Below, piece by piece: positions 1 through 6,736 of a stretch of 8,448 bases of DNA. The position numbers and the translations under genes are program-made. The notes below the pieces were generated by a model. It ran no database searches, had not been told where the DNA came from, and saw only the letters and a program-made list of their open reading frames with translations. The stretch covers positions 1 through 8,448 of the forward strand of contig CAMEZN010000061.1 in NCBI GenBank assembly GCA_945947845.1. The letters run 5' to 3'. Position 1 is the stretch's first letter. The number at the start of each line of letters is the position of its first letter. The stretch comes from an uncultured Mucispirillum sp. Lineage in GTDB: Bacteria > Chrysiogenota > Deferribacteres > Deferribacterales > Mucispirillaceae.

Positions 1-107
1 AAAATAATAATTTTATTAGGGCTGTAATTTTCAGCAATATATTTTACAAACTGTTTACCAAAAGTCCCTGTTCCACCAGTAATTAAAATATTTTTTCCAT
101 TAAACAT
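1..107 (-). CDS. pseB: PseB-like UDP-GlcNAc 4,6-dehydratase (inverting), N-terminal fragment
   Basis: Only the first 35 codons are present; the gene continues past the left edge. The protein begins MFNGKNILITGGTGTFGKQF, a Rossmann-fold NAD(P)-binding start with the glycine motif GGTGTFG at residues 11-17, followed by a YSPNKIII segment. This opening is characteristic of the PseB/FlaA1 group of short-chain dehydratases, which convert UDP-GlcNAc to the 4-keto-6-deoxy-L-sugar in the first step of pseudaminic acid synthesis, often for flagellin glycosylation. The start is fixed by a GGAG Shine-Dalgarno 8 bases upstream (positions 116-119). It begins 16 bases after the end of the out-of-frame rel tail, so it probably sits at the 3' end of the recJ-rel unit. 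Related capsule or O-antigen dehydratases (FnlA/CapE/WbjB type) share this N-terminus and cannot be ruled out from the fragment. Confidence 0.78.
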   Translation of the reverse strand, partial: MFNGKNILITGGTGTFGKQFVKYIAENYSPNKIII

Positions 108-115
108 ATCTGCAT

Positions 116-119
116 CTCC
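116..119 (-). promoter_or_regulatory. Ribosome binding site of the pseB-like gene
   Basis: The minus strand reads GGAG eight bases before the ATG at 107. It is one of the clearest Shine-Dalgarno sequences in the window and supports this ATG as the start. Confidence 0.7.
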
Positions 120-123
120 AAAA

Positions 124-225
124 TCAACCTTGTTTTACTGAAATAACATGTTTATTGCTGCATATTTTTTCAGAAAGCATATCTGACTGCTGTTTATTTG
201 TAACCATCACAACAAACACCATAAT
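124..225 (-). pseudogene. Out-of-frame C-terminal remnant of the Rel ACT domain
   Basis: In the +1 frame relative to rel, the minus strand reads without interruption from about 225 to a TGA at 124-126. The peptide begins IMVFVVMVTNKQQ and continues SDMLSEKICSNKHVISVKQG. It has the beta strand, helix and final 'hVISV' strand pattern that ends the ACT domain of Rel/SpoT proteins, exactly the part the in-frame rel product lacks. No start codon with a ribosome binding site precedes it, so it is read as the displaced end of rel and not as a separate gene. The frame change is at or near the A6 run (T6 on the plus strand, 225-230). A net shift of one base would restore frame, but the loop between ACT strands would still look about 6 residues short, so a small deletion is an alternative. 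Confidence 0.75.
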
Positions 226-2242
226 TTTTTATATTCATTTCATAAATATTTAAGCCCATATCTTTTATAATAGTAGATATTTCAACAAATACACCGGGCA
301 TATCTTCAAGTATAGCTTTATATTTAACTGGCATACTTATTTTATTAGAAATATCCCATTCTACATCAACTATTCTGTCTTTATTTTCTTCAAGTTTTGC
401 AATATTAGGGCAATCTGCTTTATGCACAATTATTCCCCGTCCAGTAGATACATAACCTTTAACAGCATCTCCGGGCAGTGGTGAGCAGCATTTTGCAGTT
501 TTAATCATCATATTGTCAACACCGCTTATTTTAAACGGTTCTGACTTTTTCCCAGATGCTTGTTTTATTTCTATTTCTTCTTCTTTTACATCTGGTAAAA
601 AAATATGTAGCAATTTTCTTGCCGAAATCTGCCCAAATCCTACATGAGTAATTAATTCTTCAAGAGTATGTAAAGAAAATTTATCAAGAGCTTTTTTAAG
701 ATTTTGTTCATCTGCAATTATTTCATCAAAATCAAGTCCTGCATGTTTAAATTCTTTATTTAACAGCTCTCTTCCTGTTAAGATTGCTCTTTCTGCATCT
801 TTTTTCCGTAAAAAAGCACTAATTCGTGAATGAGCTCTATTAGTTTTGACAATATTCAGCCAGTCTTTCCTAGGTTCTTGTGTCTGCGATGTTAAAATCT
901 CCACTTTATCACCGCTGTTTAATTTTGCTTTTAATGGTGCTATCCTGCCGTTGATTTTTGCTCCGACACAAGTATGACCTACCTGAGAGTGAATAGCATA
1001 GGCAAAGTCAATAGGGGTAGAATCAACAGGCAGTTCTACCACATGGCCGTGTGGGGTAAATACAAATATCTGCTCTCTGAATACATCTTCTTTAATAGCA
1101 TTTACAAACTCTGTTGGTGGTTTATCCTTATTATCTTCATCTAAGGCTCTTCTAAGCCAAACAAACTGTTTATCTTCTTTTGGATTAAATATACGGCCTT
1201 CTTTATATGCCCAGTGAGCTGCAACCCCTTCTTCTGCTATTTTGTGCATCTCTTTTGTGCGGATTTGGAATTCAACCATCATACCGCCGGGACCCATAAC
1301 AGTAGTATGGATAGACTGATACATATTTGCTTTTGGGTTTGCGATATAGTCCTTTATTCTATGTGGGATTGGTGTCCATAATGAATGGATAATGCCAAGT
1401 GCTGAGTAACAGTCTGATTTTGTGTTAACTATAACACGAAGTGCAAGCAGGTCAAAGATATCTTCAAAAGAAGTTCCTTTTTTTATCATTTTAGAGTATA
1501 TACTGTAAAAATGTTTTGGTCTGCCGGAAATTTCTCCCTCTATATTTGCTTTTTGCAGGGCTAGGGAAATGATTTCTTTTACTTCACTTAAATATTCTTC
1601 CCGCTCACCTCTTTTCATTTTAACTTTCTGATGTATTTCATAATACATTTCAGGGTTCAGCACTCTAAATGCTCTATCTTCCAGTTCCCATTTTATCCAT
1701 GCTATCCCAAGCCTGTCTGCAAGTGGAGCATAAATATCCATAGTTTCTCTGGCAATACGTTTCTGCTTATCTTCTCTTAGACTTTCAATTGTCCGCATAT
1801 TATGGAGTCTGTCTGCAAGTTTTATAATAATAACTCTTATATCATCGCTCATAGATATAAGCATTTTTCTAAAAGATTCTGCTTGTTTTTCTTCTTTTGA
1901 CTGGAACGGTATTTTACTGATTTTAGATACTGCATCAACTAAAAAAGCAACAGGCTTTCCAAACATTTCTTCTATTACTTCATAGGTAGTGTCAGTATCT
2001 TCAATAGTGTCATGCAAAAGCCCTGCTATAATACAGTCAATATCCATTTTCATTTCAGCAAGAATGTAGGCAACATTTAATGGGTGAGAAAGATATGCTT
2101 CCCCACTCTGCCTTATCTGCCCCCTGTGCTGCTGGGCTGCATAAACATAAGCAATATTAAGTTTATCTATCTGGGCTTCAGGATTGTTGCTTAAAACTTT
2201 ATCCTGAATATCCATAAGTCTAATTGTTTTTTGAATACTCAT
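194..2242 (-). CDS. rel: Bifunctional (p)ppGpp synthetase/hydrolase Rel, ACT domain frameshifted
   Basis: Makes and degrades the stringent-response alarmone (p)ppGpp. From the ATG at 2242 the product is 682 residues. Order of domains: HD hydrolase (about 25-190) with H53, the HDTIEDT motif at 77-83 and D144 in LADRLHN; synthetase (about 235-345) with RPKHFYSIYSKM, DIFDLLALRV, NMYQSIHTT and VEFQIRT; TGS domain (about 391-452); helical region; zinc-finger-like segment with C585, C586, H607 and C611; and a truncated ACT domain from about 638. Catalytic motifs of both activities look intact, so a bifunctional enzyme is inferred. Full-length relatives are usually 700-750 residues; here the last ACT half is replaced by the unrelated tail YGVCCDGYK. 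Start choice is uncertain: a TTG at 2248 and an ATG at 2215 are in frame, and none has a strong Shine-Dalgarno. It lies downstream of recJ with its own promoter in the 70-base gap. Confidence 0.93.
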   Translation of the reverse strand: MSIQKTIRLMDIQDKVLSNNPEAQIDKLNIAYVYAAQQHRGQIRQSGEAYLSHPLNVAYILAEMKMDIDCIIAGLLHDTIEDTDTTYEVIEEMFGKPVAFLVDAVSKISKIPFQSKEEKQAESFRKMLISMSDDIRVIIIKLADRLHNMRTIESLREDKQKRIARETMDIYAPLADRLGIAWIKWELEDRAFRVLNPEMYYEIHQKVKMKRGEREEYLSEVKEIISLALQKANIEGEISGRPKHFYSIYSKMIKKGTSFEDIFDLLALRVIVNTKSDCYSALGIIHSLWTPIPHRIKDYIANPKANMYQSIHTTVMGPGGMMVEFQIRTKEMHKIAEEGVAAHWAYKEGRIFNPKEDKQFVWLRRALDEDNKDKPPTEFVNAIKEDVFREQIFVFTPHGHVVELPVDSTPIDFAYAIHSQVGHTCVGAKINGRIAPLKAKLNSGDKVEILTSQTQEPRKDWLNIVKTNRAHSRISAFLRKKDAERAILTGRELLNKEFKHAGLDFDEIIADEQNLKKALDKFSLHTLEELITHVGFGQISARKLLHIFLPDVKEEEIEIKQASGKKSEPFKISGVDNMMIKTAKCCSPLPGDAVKGYVSTGRGIIVHKADCPNIAKLEENKDRIVDVEWDISNKISMPVKYKAILEDMPGVFVEISTIIKDMGLNIYEMNIKNYGVCCDGYK

Positions 2243-2269
2243 AAGCAAATACCATAAAAAATAATAAGT

Positions 2270-2298
2270 ATTATAAAATGGAATGATAGAAGTATCAA
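2270..2298 (-). promoter_or_regulatory. Sigma70-type promoter of rel
   Basis: In the recJ-rel gap the minus strand carries TTGATA (2293-2298), a 17-base spacer and a perfect TATAAT (2270-2275). Transcription would start near 2263, giving a leader of about 20 bases before the ATG at 2242. This would let rel and the downstream pseB-like gene be expressed independently of recJ. Assigned by consensus match only. Confidence 0.7.
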
Positions 2299-2312
2299 GT
2301 GATTTTAAAAAA

Positions 2313-4070
2313 TTAATCAGCTTTTTTTATATCTTTTAAGTTAAGCTGAATAGTTTTTGTATTTTTCCATGTGTTATGAACAAGTGAAAAAAGTATATCA
2401 AACTTTTCATTTTCTGCCATTAGTGTTTTATATTCTTTCATATTGAAACCTATGGCATCAAAGATAAGCCCGTTTTTTTCAAAAAAACATTTTAAATGGT
2501 TGAAATCTTTGCCAACAAATGATTCTACTTGATATTTAAAAACATTCCGCATAAAAAATACCGGTTCTTTATTACCCTGACCATAAGGTTCTAATTTTTC
2601 AAGCCACTGCATTATTTCGTTAGTAATATCTTTTGAATCTATTTCTGCATCTATTTGTATTTCTGGTATAAAATCATCTTCTTTTAAAGATGTTTTTACT
2701 ACTTCATTAAATCTGTTTCTAAATTCTTCTAAGTTTTTCTTTTCAAGCTTCACACCAGCTGCATATTTATGACCGCCAAAAGATATAAGTATATCTGATA
2801 AGCTGCTTAATCCATCATATAAATGAAAACCGGGGATACTTCTTGCTGAGCCTTTATACACTCCATTATCTTCTGTCAGTATAACTGTTGGTTTAAAATA
2901 TTTATCAACAACCCTTGATGCAACAATCCCAATAACACCAGGGTGCCAGCTTTCAGAAGCAATCACAAGCCCTGCCATATTTTCTGCATAGCGGTTTTTT
3001 TCTATTAAGTCATAAGTCTGCTGTAAAATATCTCTTTCAATCATCTGCCTGTATTTATTTTCATTATCCAGCTCTAATGCAAGCTGTTTAGCTTCATTTC
3101 TATTTTGTGTAACAAGCAGTTTTAAACTTTTATCAGAGCTTGCCATTCTACCCATAGCATTAATACGAGGTGCCAGCTGAAAACCAATATTTGATGTTTT
3201 CATTTTTTTTGTTACAGCAAGACTTTCCACTGTTTTTTTAAGCTCATCTATCCCTATGCGGACATTTTCGCCGCTCATAAGCTCTAAACCATGGCGGACA
3301 AATATTCTATTTTCATCAACAAGAGGCATAACATCAGCTATTGTACCGAGAGTAACAATATCTAAAAGATTGCGGATATTAGGCACTTCTTTTTTAAAAA
3401 AATCATATTTTTTTAATACAAACCGCAAAGCCATAACAGTTTTAAAAGCGACCCCTACACCTGCTAATGTTTTATTAGGGTAAGTATCATCTTCTCTCAT
3501 AGGGTTCACAATAGCATAAGCTGCAACAGGCAGTTCTTTTGAGGGCTGGTGATGGTCTGTAATAATTATATCCATACCAAGCATAGATGCTTCAAGCACT
3601 TCGTCAATTGCACTAATTCCGCAGTCTACTGTAATAATAAGATTTGTATTCCTAGCTGCAATTTCCTTTACAGCATCTTTATTAAGTCCATAACCTTCTT
3701 CTAATCTGTTTGGAATATAATATGAAACATTTGCACCACACTGCATTAAAAATATATACATTAATGCTGTTGCAGTAACTCCATCTACATCATAATCACC
3801 ATAAATACATATACTTTCATGGTTTATAACAGCCTGTGCAATTCGTTCTGCTGCTTTTTCCATATCACTTATTTCAAAAGGGTTTCTTAAAGCTTTTAAT
3901 GAGCCGTTAAAAAAATTATCAATATCATCAGGTGATGATATACCTTTTTTAAGCATTAATTCTGCAACAGGTTTTGGCATATTATGCCTGTATGCTGTTT
4001 CTTCTATCAAATTTTTATCAACAGGATTATATATCCATTTGTATTTTATACTTTTAAAATTATTATTCAT
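2313..4070 (-). CDS. recJ: Single-stranded-DNA-specific 5'-3' exonuclease RecJ
   Basis: A DHH-family, metal-dependent exonuclease that degrades single-stranded DNA 5' to 3' in recombinational and mismatch repair in the cytoplasm. The 585-residue product shows DHH motif I GDYDVDGVTAT (91-101), motif II TVDCG (147-151), motif III TDHHQP (171-176) and motif IV with D246 in GTIADVMPL. The DHHA1 part follows, with SWHPGVIGIVASR (374-386), KGSARSIPGFHLYDG (406-420) and FGGHKYAAG (431-439), then the C-terminal OB-fold region containing LEPYGQGN (493-500). The length matches family members of about 550-600 residues and all catalytic motifs are present. The ATG at 4070 is preceded by AT-rich sequence without an obvious Shine-Dalgarno. 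It is the first gene of the minus-strand unit and is divergent from birA, with which it shares a control region. Confidence 0.96.
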   Translation of the reverse strand: MNNNFKSIKYKWIYNPVDKNLIEETAYRHNMPKPVAELMLKKGISSPDDIDNFFNGSLKALRNPFEISDMEKAAERIAQAVINHESICIYGDYDVDGVTATALMYIFLMQCGANVSYYIPNRLEEGYGLNKDAVKEIAARNTNLIITVDCGISAIDEVLEASMLGMDIIITDHHQPSKELPVAAYAIVNPMREDDTYPNKTLAGVGVAFKTVMALRFVLKKYDFFKKEVPNIRNLLDIVTLGTIADVMPLVDENRIFVRHGLELMSGENVRIGIDELKKTVESLAVTKKMKTSNIGFQLAPRINAMGRMASSDKSLKLLVTQNRNEAKQLALELDNENKYRQMIERDILQQTYDLIEKNRYAENMAGLVIASESWHPGVIGIVASRVVDKYFKPTVILTEDNGVYKGSARSIPGFHLYDGLSSLSDILISFGGHKYAAGVKLEKKNLEEFRNRFNEVVKTSLKEDDFIPEIQIDAEIDSKDITNEIMQWLEKLEPYGQGNKEPVFFMRNVFKYQVESFVGKDFNHLKCFFEKNGLIFDAIGFNMKEYKTLMAENEKFDILFSLVHNTWKNTKTIQLNLKDIKKAD

Positions 4071-4091
4071 ATTTTACAATATATCATTTTT

Positions 4092-4116
4092 ATAAAAATA
4101 TACAGTATATTTTTAT
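4092..4116. repeat. 25-bp AT-rich palindrome in the recJ leader
   Basis: Perfect 12-base arms (ATAAAAATATAC and its complement GTATATTTTTAT) flank a single A at 4104. It ends 22 bases before the recJ start, between the predicted recJ transcription start and its ATG. A second shorter inverted repeat overlaps its right end (TATTGAT, 4114-4120, with ATCAATA, 4123-4129). It could be a regulator binding site or just a consequence of AT-rich composition; no known consensus is fully matched. Confidence 0.5.
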
Positions 4117-4167
4117 TGATTTATCAATATTTTTCCAAAATTGCATATATTTTATTTATTTCATTTC

Positions 4168-4197
4168 ATTATTTCATAAATATTGTTCTATTGTCAA
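4168..4197 (-). promoter_or_regulatory. Predicted recJ promoter with -35 inside the BirA operator
   Basis: The minus strand has a perfect TTGACA (4192-4197), an 18-base spacer and AATAAT (4168-4173) preceded by TG with one base between, an extended -10. Transcription would start near 4161 and leave a leader of about 90 bases before recJ. The -35 box lies in the left half-site of the BirA operator. The -10 is one mismatch from consensus and the region is very AT-rich, so other starts nearer the gene are possible. Confidence 0.5.
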
Positions 4198-4222
4198 CCA
4201 TAATTATAAAAGCAGTTGACAA
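4191..4222. promoter_or_regulatory. BirA (biotin repressor) operator
   Basis: TTGTCAACC at 4191-4199 and AGTTGACAA at 4214-4222 form an inverted repeat (8 of 9 positions paired) separated by 14 bases. The half-site sequence and the spacing match the known BirA box, TTGTAAACC, 14-16 bases, GGTTTACAA, with one change per half-site or a little more. It lies 40 bases upstream of a birA gene whose product has the DNA-binding domain, and the two predicted divergent -35 boxes are embedded in its arms. Binding of biotinoyl-AMP-loaded BirA dimer here should block the bio promoter. Confidence 0.9.
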
Positions 4223-4243
4223 TAATATTTATATGTGTATTAT
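4216..4243 (+). promoter_or_regulatory. Promoter of the birA-bioYBDA operon
   Basis: Perfect TTGACA at 4216-4221, a 16-base spacer and TATTAT at 4238-4243. The -35 overlaps the right half-site of the BirA operator, as expected for a repressed promoter. The start of transcription would be near 4250, only about a dozen bases before the birA ATG at 4262; the only Shine-Dalgarno-like sequence is a weak GGTG at 4253-4256. Confidence 0.7.
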
Positions 4244-4261
4244 TAGATAAATGGTGCAAAA

Positions 4262-5227
4262 ATGAAATTAAAGGAAAAAATAATAGGTCTTTTAAACGCA
4301 AAACAATCAGAATTTATTTCCGGGCAGTATTTAGCAGAAGTTTTTAATGTAAGCCGCAATGCTGTCTGGAAGGCCGTTAATGCTCTTAGAAAAGATGGAT
4401 ATAATATATATGCTGTCCAGAATAAAGGGTATGTTTTAGACGGCGGCGGTATATTTACTGGTGAAATAATAAAATCATACCTAAACTCACCTGTAAAAAT
4501 AGAGTATATATCTAATGTAACTTCCACAAATGACATAATTATGGAATACGGCAGGCAGGGAAAAAAAGAGCTTATAGCTGTTGTTGCAGACAGTCAAAGC
4601 AATGGCAGAGGAAGAAAAGGCAGAGTTTTTTATTCCCCTGATAATGCAGGCACATATTTTTCTATACTTTTAAGACCAAATGTTCACTTATCAGAAAGCC
4701 TTTATATTACTACTGCGGCATCTGCTGCTGTTACAGAAGCTGTCAAACAACTTTATAATTTAGAAACACAGATAAAGTGGGTAAATGATATATATTATAA
4801 CAATAAAAAAATATGCGGCATCTTAACAGAAGCCCATATAGATATGGAAAGCGGCATAATAGATTATGCTGCTCTTGGCATAGGAATTAATGTTTTTGAG
4901 CCAGAAAATAGTTTTCATAAAGATATTAAAAATATAGCAGGTGCTGCTTTTTGCCGCAGCATGTTTGATAATAAAATAAGATGTGAAATTACTGCAAAGG
5001 TAATTGATATATTTTATGAATATTATAAAAACCTTTCTGATATGAAATTTCTTGATGTGTATAAAACTCGTTCATTGTTAACTGGTAAAAATATTACGGT
5101 AGAAAAAAATGGTGTTATGCAAAAAGCATTTGTAAAAGGAATAGATAATAAATGCAGGCTTACTGTGATGTTTGAAAATGGAGTAGAAGAAAATCTTAAT
5201 TCTTGTGAGGTAAATTTAAGTTTATGA
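4262..5227 (+). CDS. birA: Bifunctional biotin-protein ligase / biotin operon repressor BirA
   Basis: Activates biotin to biotinoyl-AMP and attaches it to a lysine of biotin-dependent carboxylase carrier domains; the biotinoyl-AMP-bound dimer also represses biotin genes. The 321-residue protein has an N-terminal winged helix-turn-helix (about 1-60, with VFNVSRNAVWKAVNALRKDG typical of the recognition helix region), the ligase core with TSTN (87-90), the adenylate-binding loop GRGRKGR (115-121), KWVNDIYYNNKKICGIL (172-188) and GIGINV (206-211), and an SH3-like C-terminal domain (about 270-321). The length matches the E. coli protein (321). Presence of the winged helix makes it the regulatory class, consistent with the operator just upstream, so it is probably autoregulated. 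It overlaps bioY by four bases (ATGA). Its gene order with bioY, B, D and A indicates a complete local biotin regulon. Confidence 0.96.
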   Translation: MKLKEKIIGLLNAKQSEFISGQYLAEVFNVSRNAVWKAVNALRKDGYNIYAVQNKGYVLDGGGIFTGEIIKSYLNSPVKIEYISNVTSTNDIIMEYGRQGKKELIAVVADSQSNGRGRKGRVFYSPDNAGTYFSILLRPNVHLSESLYITTAASAAVTEAVKQLYNLETQIKWVNDIYYNNKKICGILTEAHIDMESGIIDYAALGIGINVFEPENSFHKDIKNIAGAAFCRSMFDNKIRCEITAKVIDIFYEYYKNLSDMKFLDVYKTRSLLTGKNITVEKNGVMQKAFVKGIDNKCRLTVMFENGVEENLNSCEVNLSL

Positions 5228-5772
5228 AAGAAAACAATGCTAAATATGCAGCTTATACTGGTCTATTTACCACATTAATTATACTTGGTGCATTTATTAA
5301 AATACCAGTTCCAGTTATACCATTTACACTGCAATTTTTGTTTGTATCACTGGCAGGGCTTTTATTAGGTGCAAAATACGGCGGATTAAGTGTGCTGATA
5401 TATGCTGCTCTTGGGCTTGCAGGGCTTCCAGTTTTTACAGCAGGTGGTGGTATAACTTATGTATTCTTCCCTACTTTTGGTTATATTATAGGCTTTATTT
5501 TAGCAGCTTTTTTTACAGGGATTATTTCATCAAAAATACAGGCAAATACAAAAAACTATTTTTTTGCTTCATTTTCCGGGTTAATAATTTTGCATATTAT
5601 AGGTATTCCTTACTACTACATGATATCTCATTATGTATTACAAAACACATTAACATTTAAAGAGATTTTTCTTTTTTGTTTTGTTTATACTGTGCCAGGT
5701 GATTTTCTATTATGCTTATTATCTGCCCGTATTGCTCTAAAATTAAAACCTTTTATAAATAAGGAAAATTAA
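5224..5772 (+). CDS. bioY: Biotin transporter BioY (ECF S component)
   Basis: Membrane protein that captures external biotin. The 182-residue product is very hydrophobic with about six membrane segments (roughly 9-27, 35-50, 53-68, 79-101, 113-134 and 149-172). It keeps the BioY signatures IPVPVIPFTLQFLFVSLAG near 27-45, GLPVFTAGGGITYVFFPTFG at about 67-86 followed by YIIGF, and the VPGDFL segment near the C-terminus. Length is usual for the family (about 180-200). No EcfA ATPase or EcfT partner is in the window, so it either uses a shared energising module encoded elsewhere or works alone, as reported for some solitary BioY proteins. A GAGG at 5207-5210 lies 13 bases before the ATG, rather far, so translation is probably helped by coupling to the overlapping birA stop. 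Position in the BirA-controlled operon supports a role in biotin uptake. Confidence 0.95.
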   Translation: MKENNAKYAAYTGLFTTLIILGAFIKIPVPVIPFTLQFLFVSLAGLLLGAKYGGLSVLIYAALGLAGLPVFTAGGGITYVFFPTFGYIIGFILAAFFTGIISSKIQANTKNYFFASFSGLIILHIIGIPYYYMISHYVLQNTLTFKEIFLFCFVYTVPGDFLLCLLSARIALKLKPFINKEN

Positions 5773-5773
5773 A

Positions 5774-6736
5774 ATGGTTAGTAATATAAAAGAAAAAATT
5801 TTATCTGGTAAGAAAATATCTTATAATGAAGCATTATCTTTAATAGATATGCCACTTAATATGCTTTTAAAAGCAGCTGATGAAATAAGAGAGCATTTTT
5901 GCAGCAATATTTTTGATGTATGTTCTATTATTAATGCAAAAAGCGGCAAATGCAGTGAAAATTGTAAATTTTGTGCACAATCTGCACACTATAAAACAAA
6001 TATTAAAGAATACCCGCTGCTTGATAAAGATAAAATTGTGGAAAATGCTCTTTATATGGCAGAAAAAGGTGTGCTTAGGTTTTCTATTGTAACATCAGGA
6101 AAAGCTTTAACAGATAAAGATGTGGAAATATTAGCTGAAACTATAAAAGAAATAAAATCAAAATCAGATATTTCAATATGTGCATCTCTTGGGCTGCTTT
6201 CAGACAGTAACTTTCAAAAATTAAAAGATGCCGGTCTTGAAAGAGTGCATAATAATCTTGAAACTTCAAAAAACTTTTTTCCAAATGTATGCACTACTCA
6301 TAGTTTTGATGACAAGATAAAGGCATTAAAGGCAGCCTTAAAATCTAATCTTTCTGTATGCAGTGGTGGTATTATTGGGCTTGGAGAAACTATGCAGGAT
6401 AGAATTGATTTAGCTTTTTCTCTTGCAGAGCTTGGCATTAAATCTGTGCCTGTAAATATTCTTTCACCGATTAAAGGCACACCTTTTGAGAATAACAAAC
6501 CTTTACAGGAAGAAGAAATACTGCAAACAATAGCAATATTCCGCTTTATACTGCCAGATGCTTTTATTCGTCTTGCAGGTGGCAGAGCAAATTTATCTGA
6601 TAAAGGCAGCAGAGCATTTTTATCTGGTGCTAATGCTGTAATAACTGGTGATATGCTTACAACAAGCGGTATATCTGTTGATACAGATATGCAGATAATA
6701 AAAAATGCAGGTTATATTGTGGAGCTGATAAATTGA
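5774..6736 (+). CDS. bioB: Biotin synthase BioB, type II-like
   Basis: Radical SAM enzyme that inserts sulfur into dethiobiotin to give biotin, the last step of the pathway. The 320-residue protein has the AdoMet cluster motif C60-x3-C64-x2-C67 in GKCSENCKFCAQS, C136 in SICASLG, C196 in SVCSGGIIGLGET and both arginines of IRLAGGR (266 and 271). The E. coli auxiliary-cluster ligand Cys97, in the context RFC, is replaced by S104 (RFS), and the segment HNNLETS (159-165) replaces the E. coli NHNLDTS. An extra cysteine, C173, follows in NVCTTH. This pattern resembles BioB of obligate anaerobes, described as type II with an auxiliary 4Fe-5S cluster; assignment to that class is inference. A clear AGGA (5762-5765) lies 8 bases before the ATG, one base after the bioY stop, and the gene overlaps bioD by four bases. 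Confidence 0.96.
   Translation: MVSNIKEKILSGKKISYNEALSLIDMPLNMLLKAADEIREHFCSNIFDVCSIINAKSGKCSENCKFCAQSAHYKTNIKEYPLLDKDKIVENALYMAEKGVLRFSIVTSGKALTDKDVEILAETIKEIKSKSDISICASLGLLSDSNFQKLKDAGLERVHNNLETSKNFFPNVCTTHSFDDKIKALKAALKSNLSVCSGGIIGLGETMQDRIDLAFSLAELGIKSVPVNILSPIKGTPFENNKPLQEEEILQTIAIFRFILPDAFIRLAGGRANLSDKGSRAFLSGANAVITGDMLTTSGISVDTDMQIIKNAGYIVELIN
6721..6724 (+). promoter_or_regulatory. Ribosome binding site that sets the TTG start of bioD
   Basis: GGAG lies inside the last codons of bioB, eight bases before the TTG at 6733. Since no in-frame ATG precedes the nucleotide-binding loop, this spacing decides the start and shows translational coupling through the TTGA overlap with the bioB stop. 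Confidence 0.75.

Noticed and set aside
2299..2335. Possible intrinsic terminator at the end of recJ (A and T runs around GCTGATTA)
   Set aside because: The potential stem has almost no G-C pairs and no loop with a following U tract of the right shape on the minus strand.
3256..3483. 75-codon plus-strand open frame
   Set aside because: It lies wholly inside recJ on the opposite strand and resembles no known protein; a shadow frame.
4095..4112. Possible LexA box (TACTGTATAT on the minus strand) upstream of recJ
   Set aside because: Only the left half of the E. coli consensus is present; the required CAG right half at the correct distance is missing, and LexA sites differ among phyla.
3984..4250. 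88-codon plus-strand open frame rich in Ile, Phe and Tyr
   Set aside because: It overlaps the recJ start and the promoter/operator region; the composition is what AT-rich noncoding DNA gives when translated.
4251..4265. Tiny ORF ATG GTG CAA AAA TGA overlapping the birA start by ATGA, a possible leader peptide
   Set aside because: Four codons in AT-rich sequence are easily produced by chance, there is no ribosome binding site for it, and the predicted transcript may begin at or just before it.
4243..4536. 97-codon minus-strand open frame antisense to birA
   Set aside because: Antisense shadow of a clearly coding, conserved birA region with no ribosome binding site.
6298..6498. 66-codon minus-strand open frame inside bioB
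   Set aside because: Antisense shadow of conserved bioB motifs.
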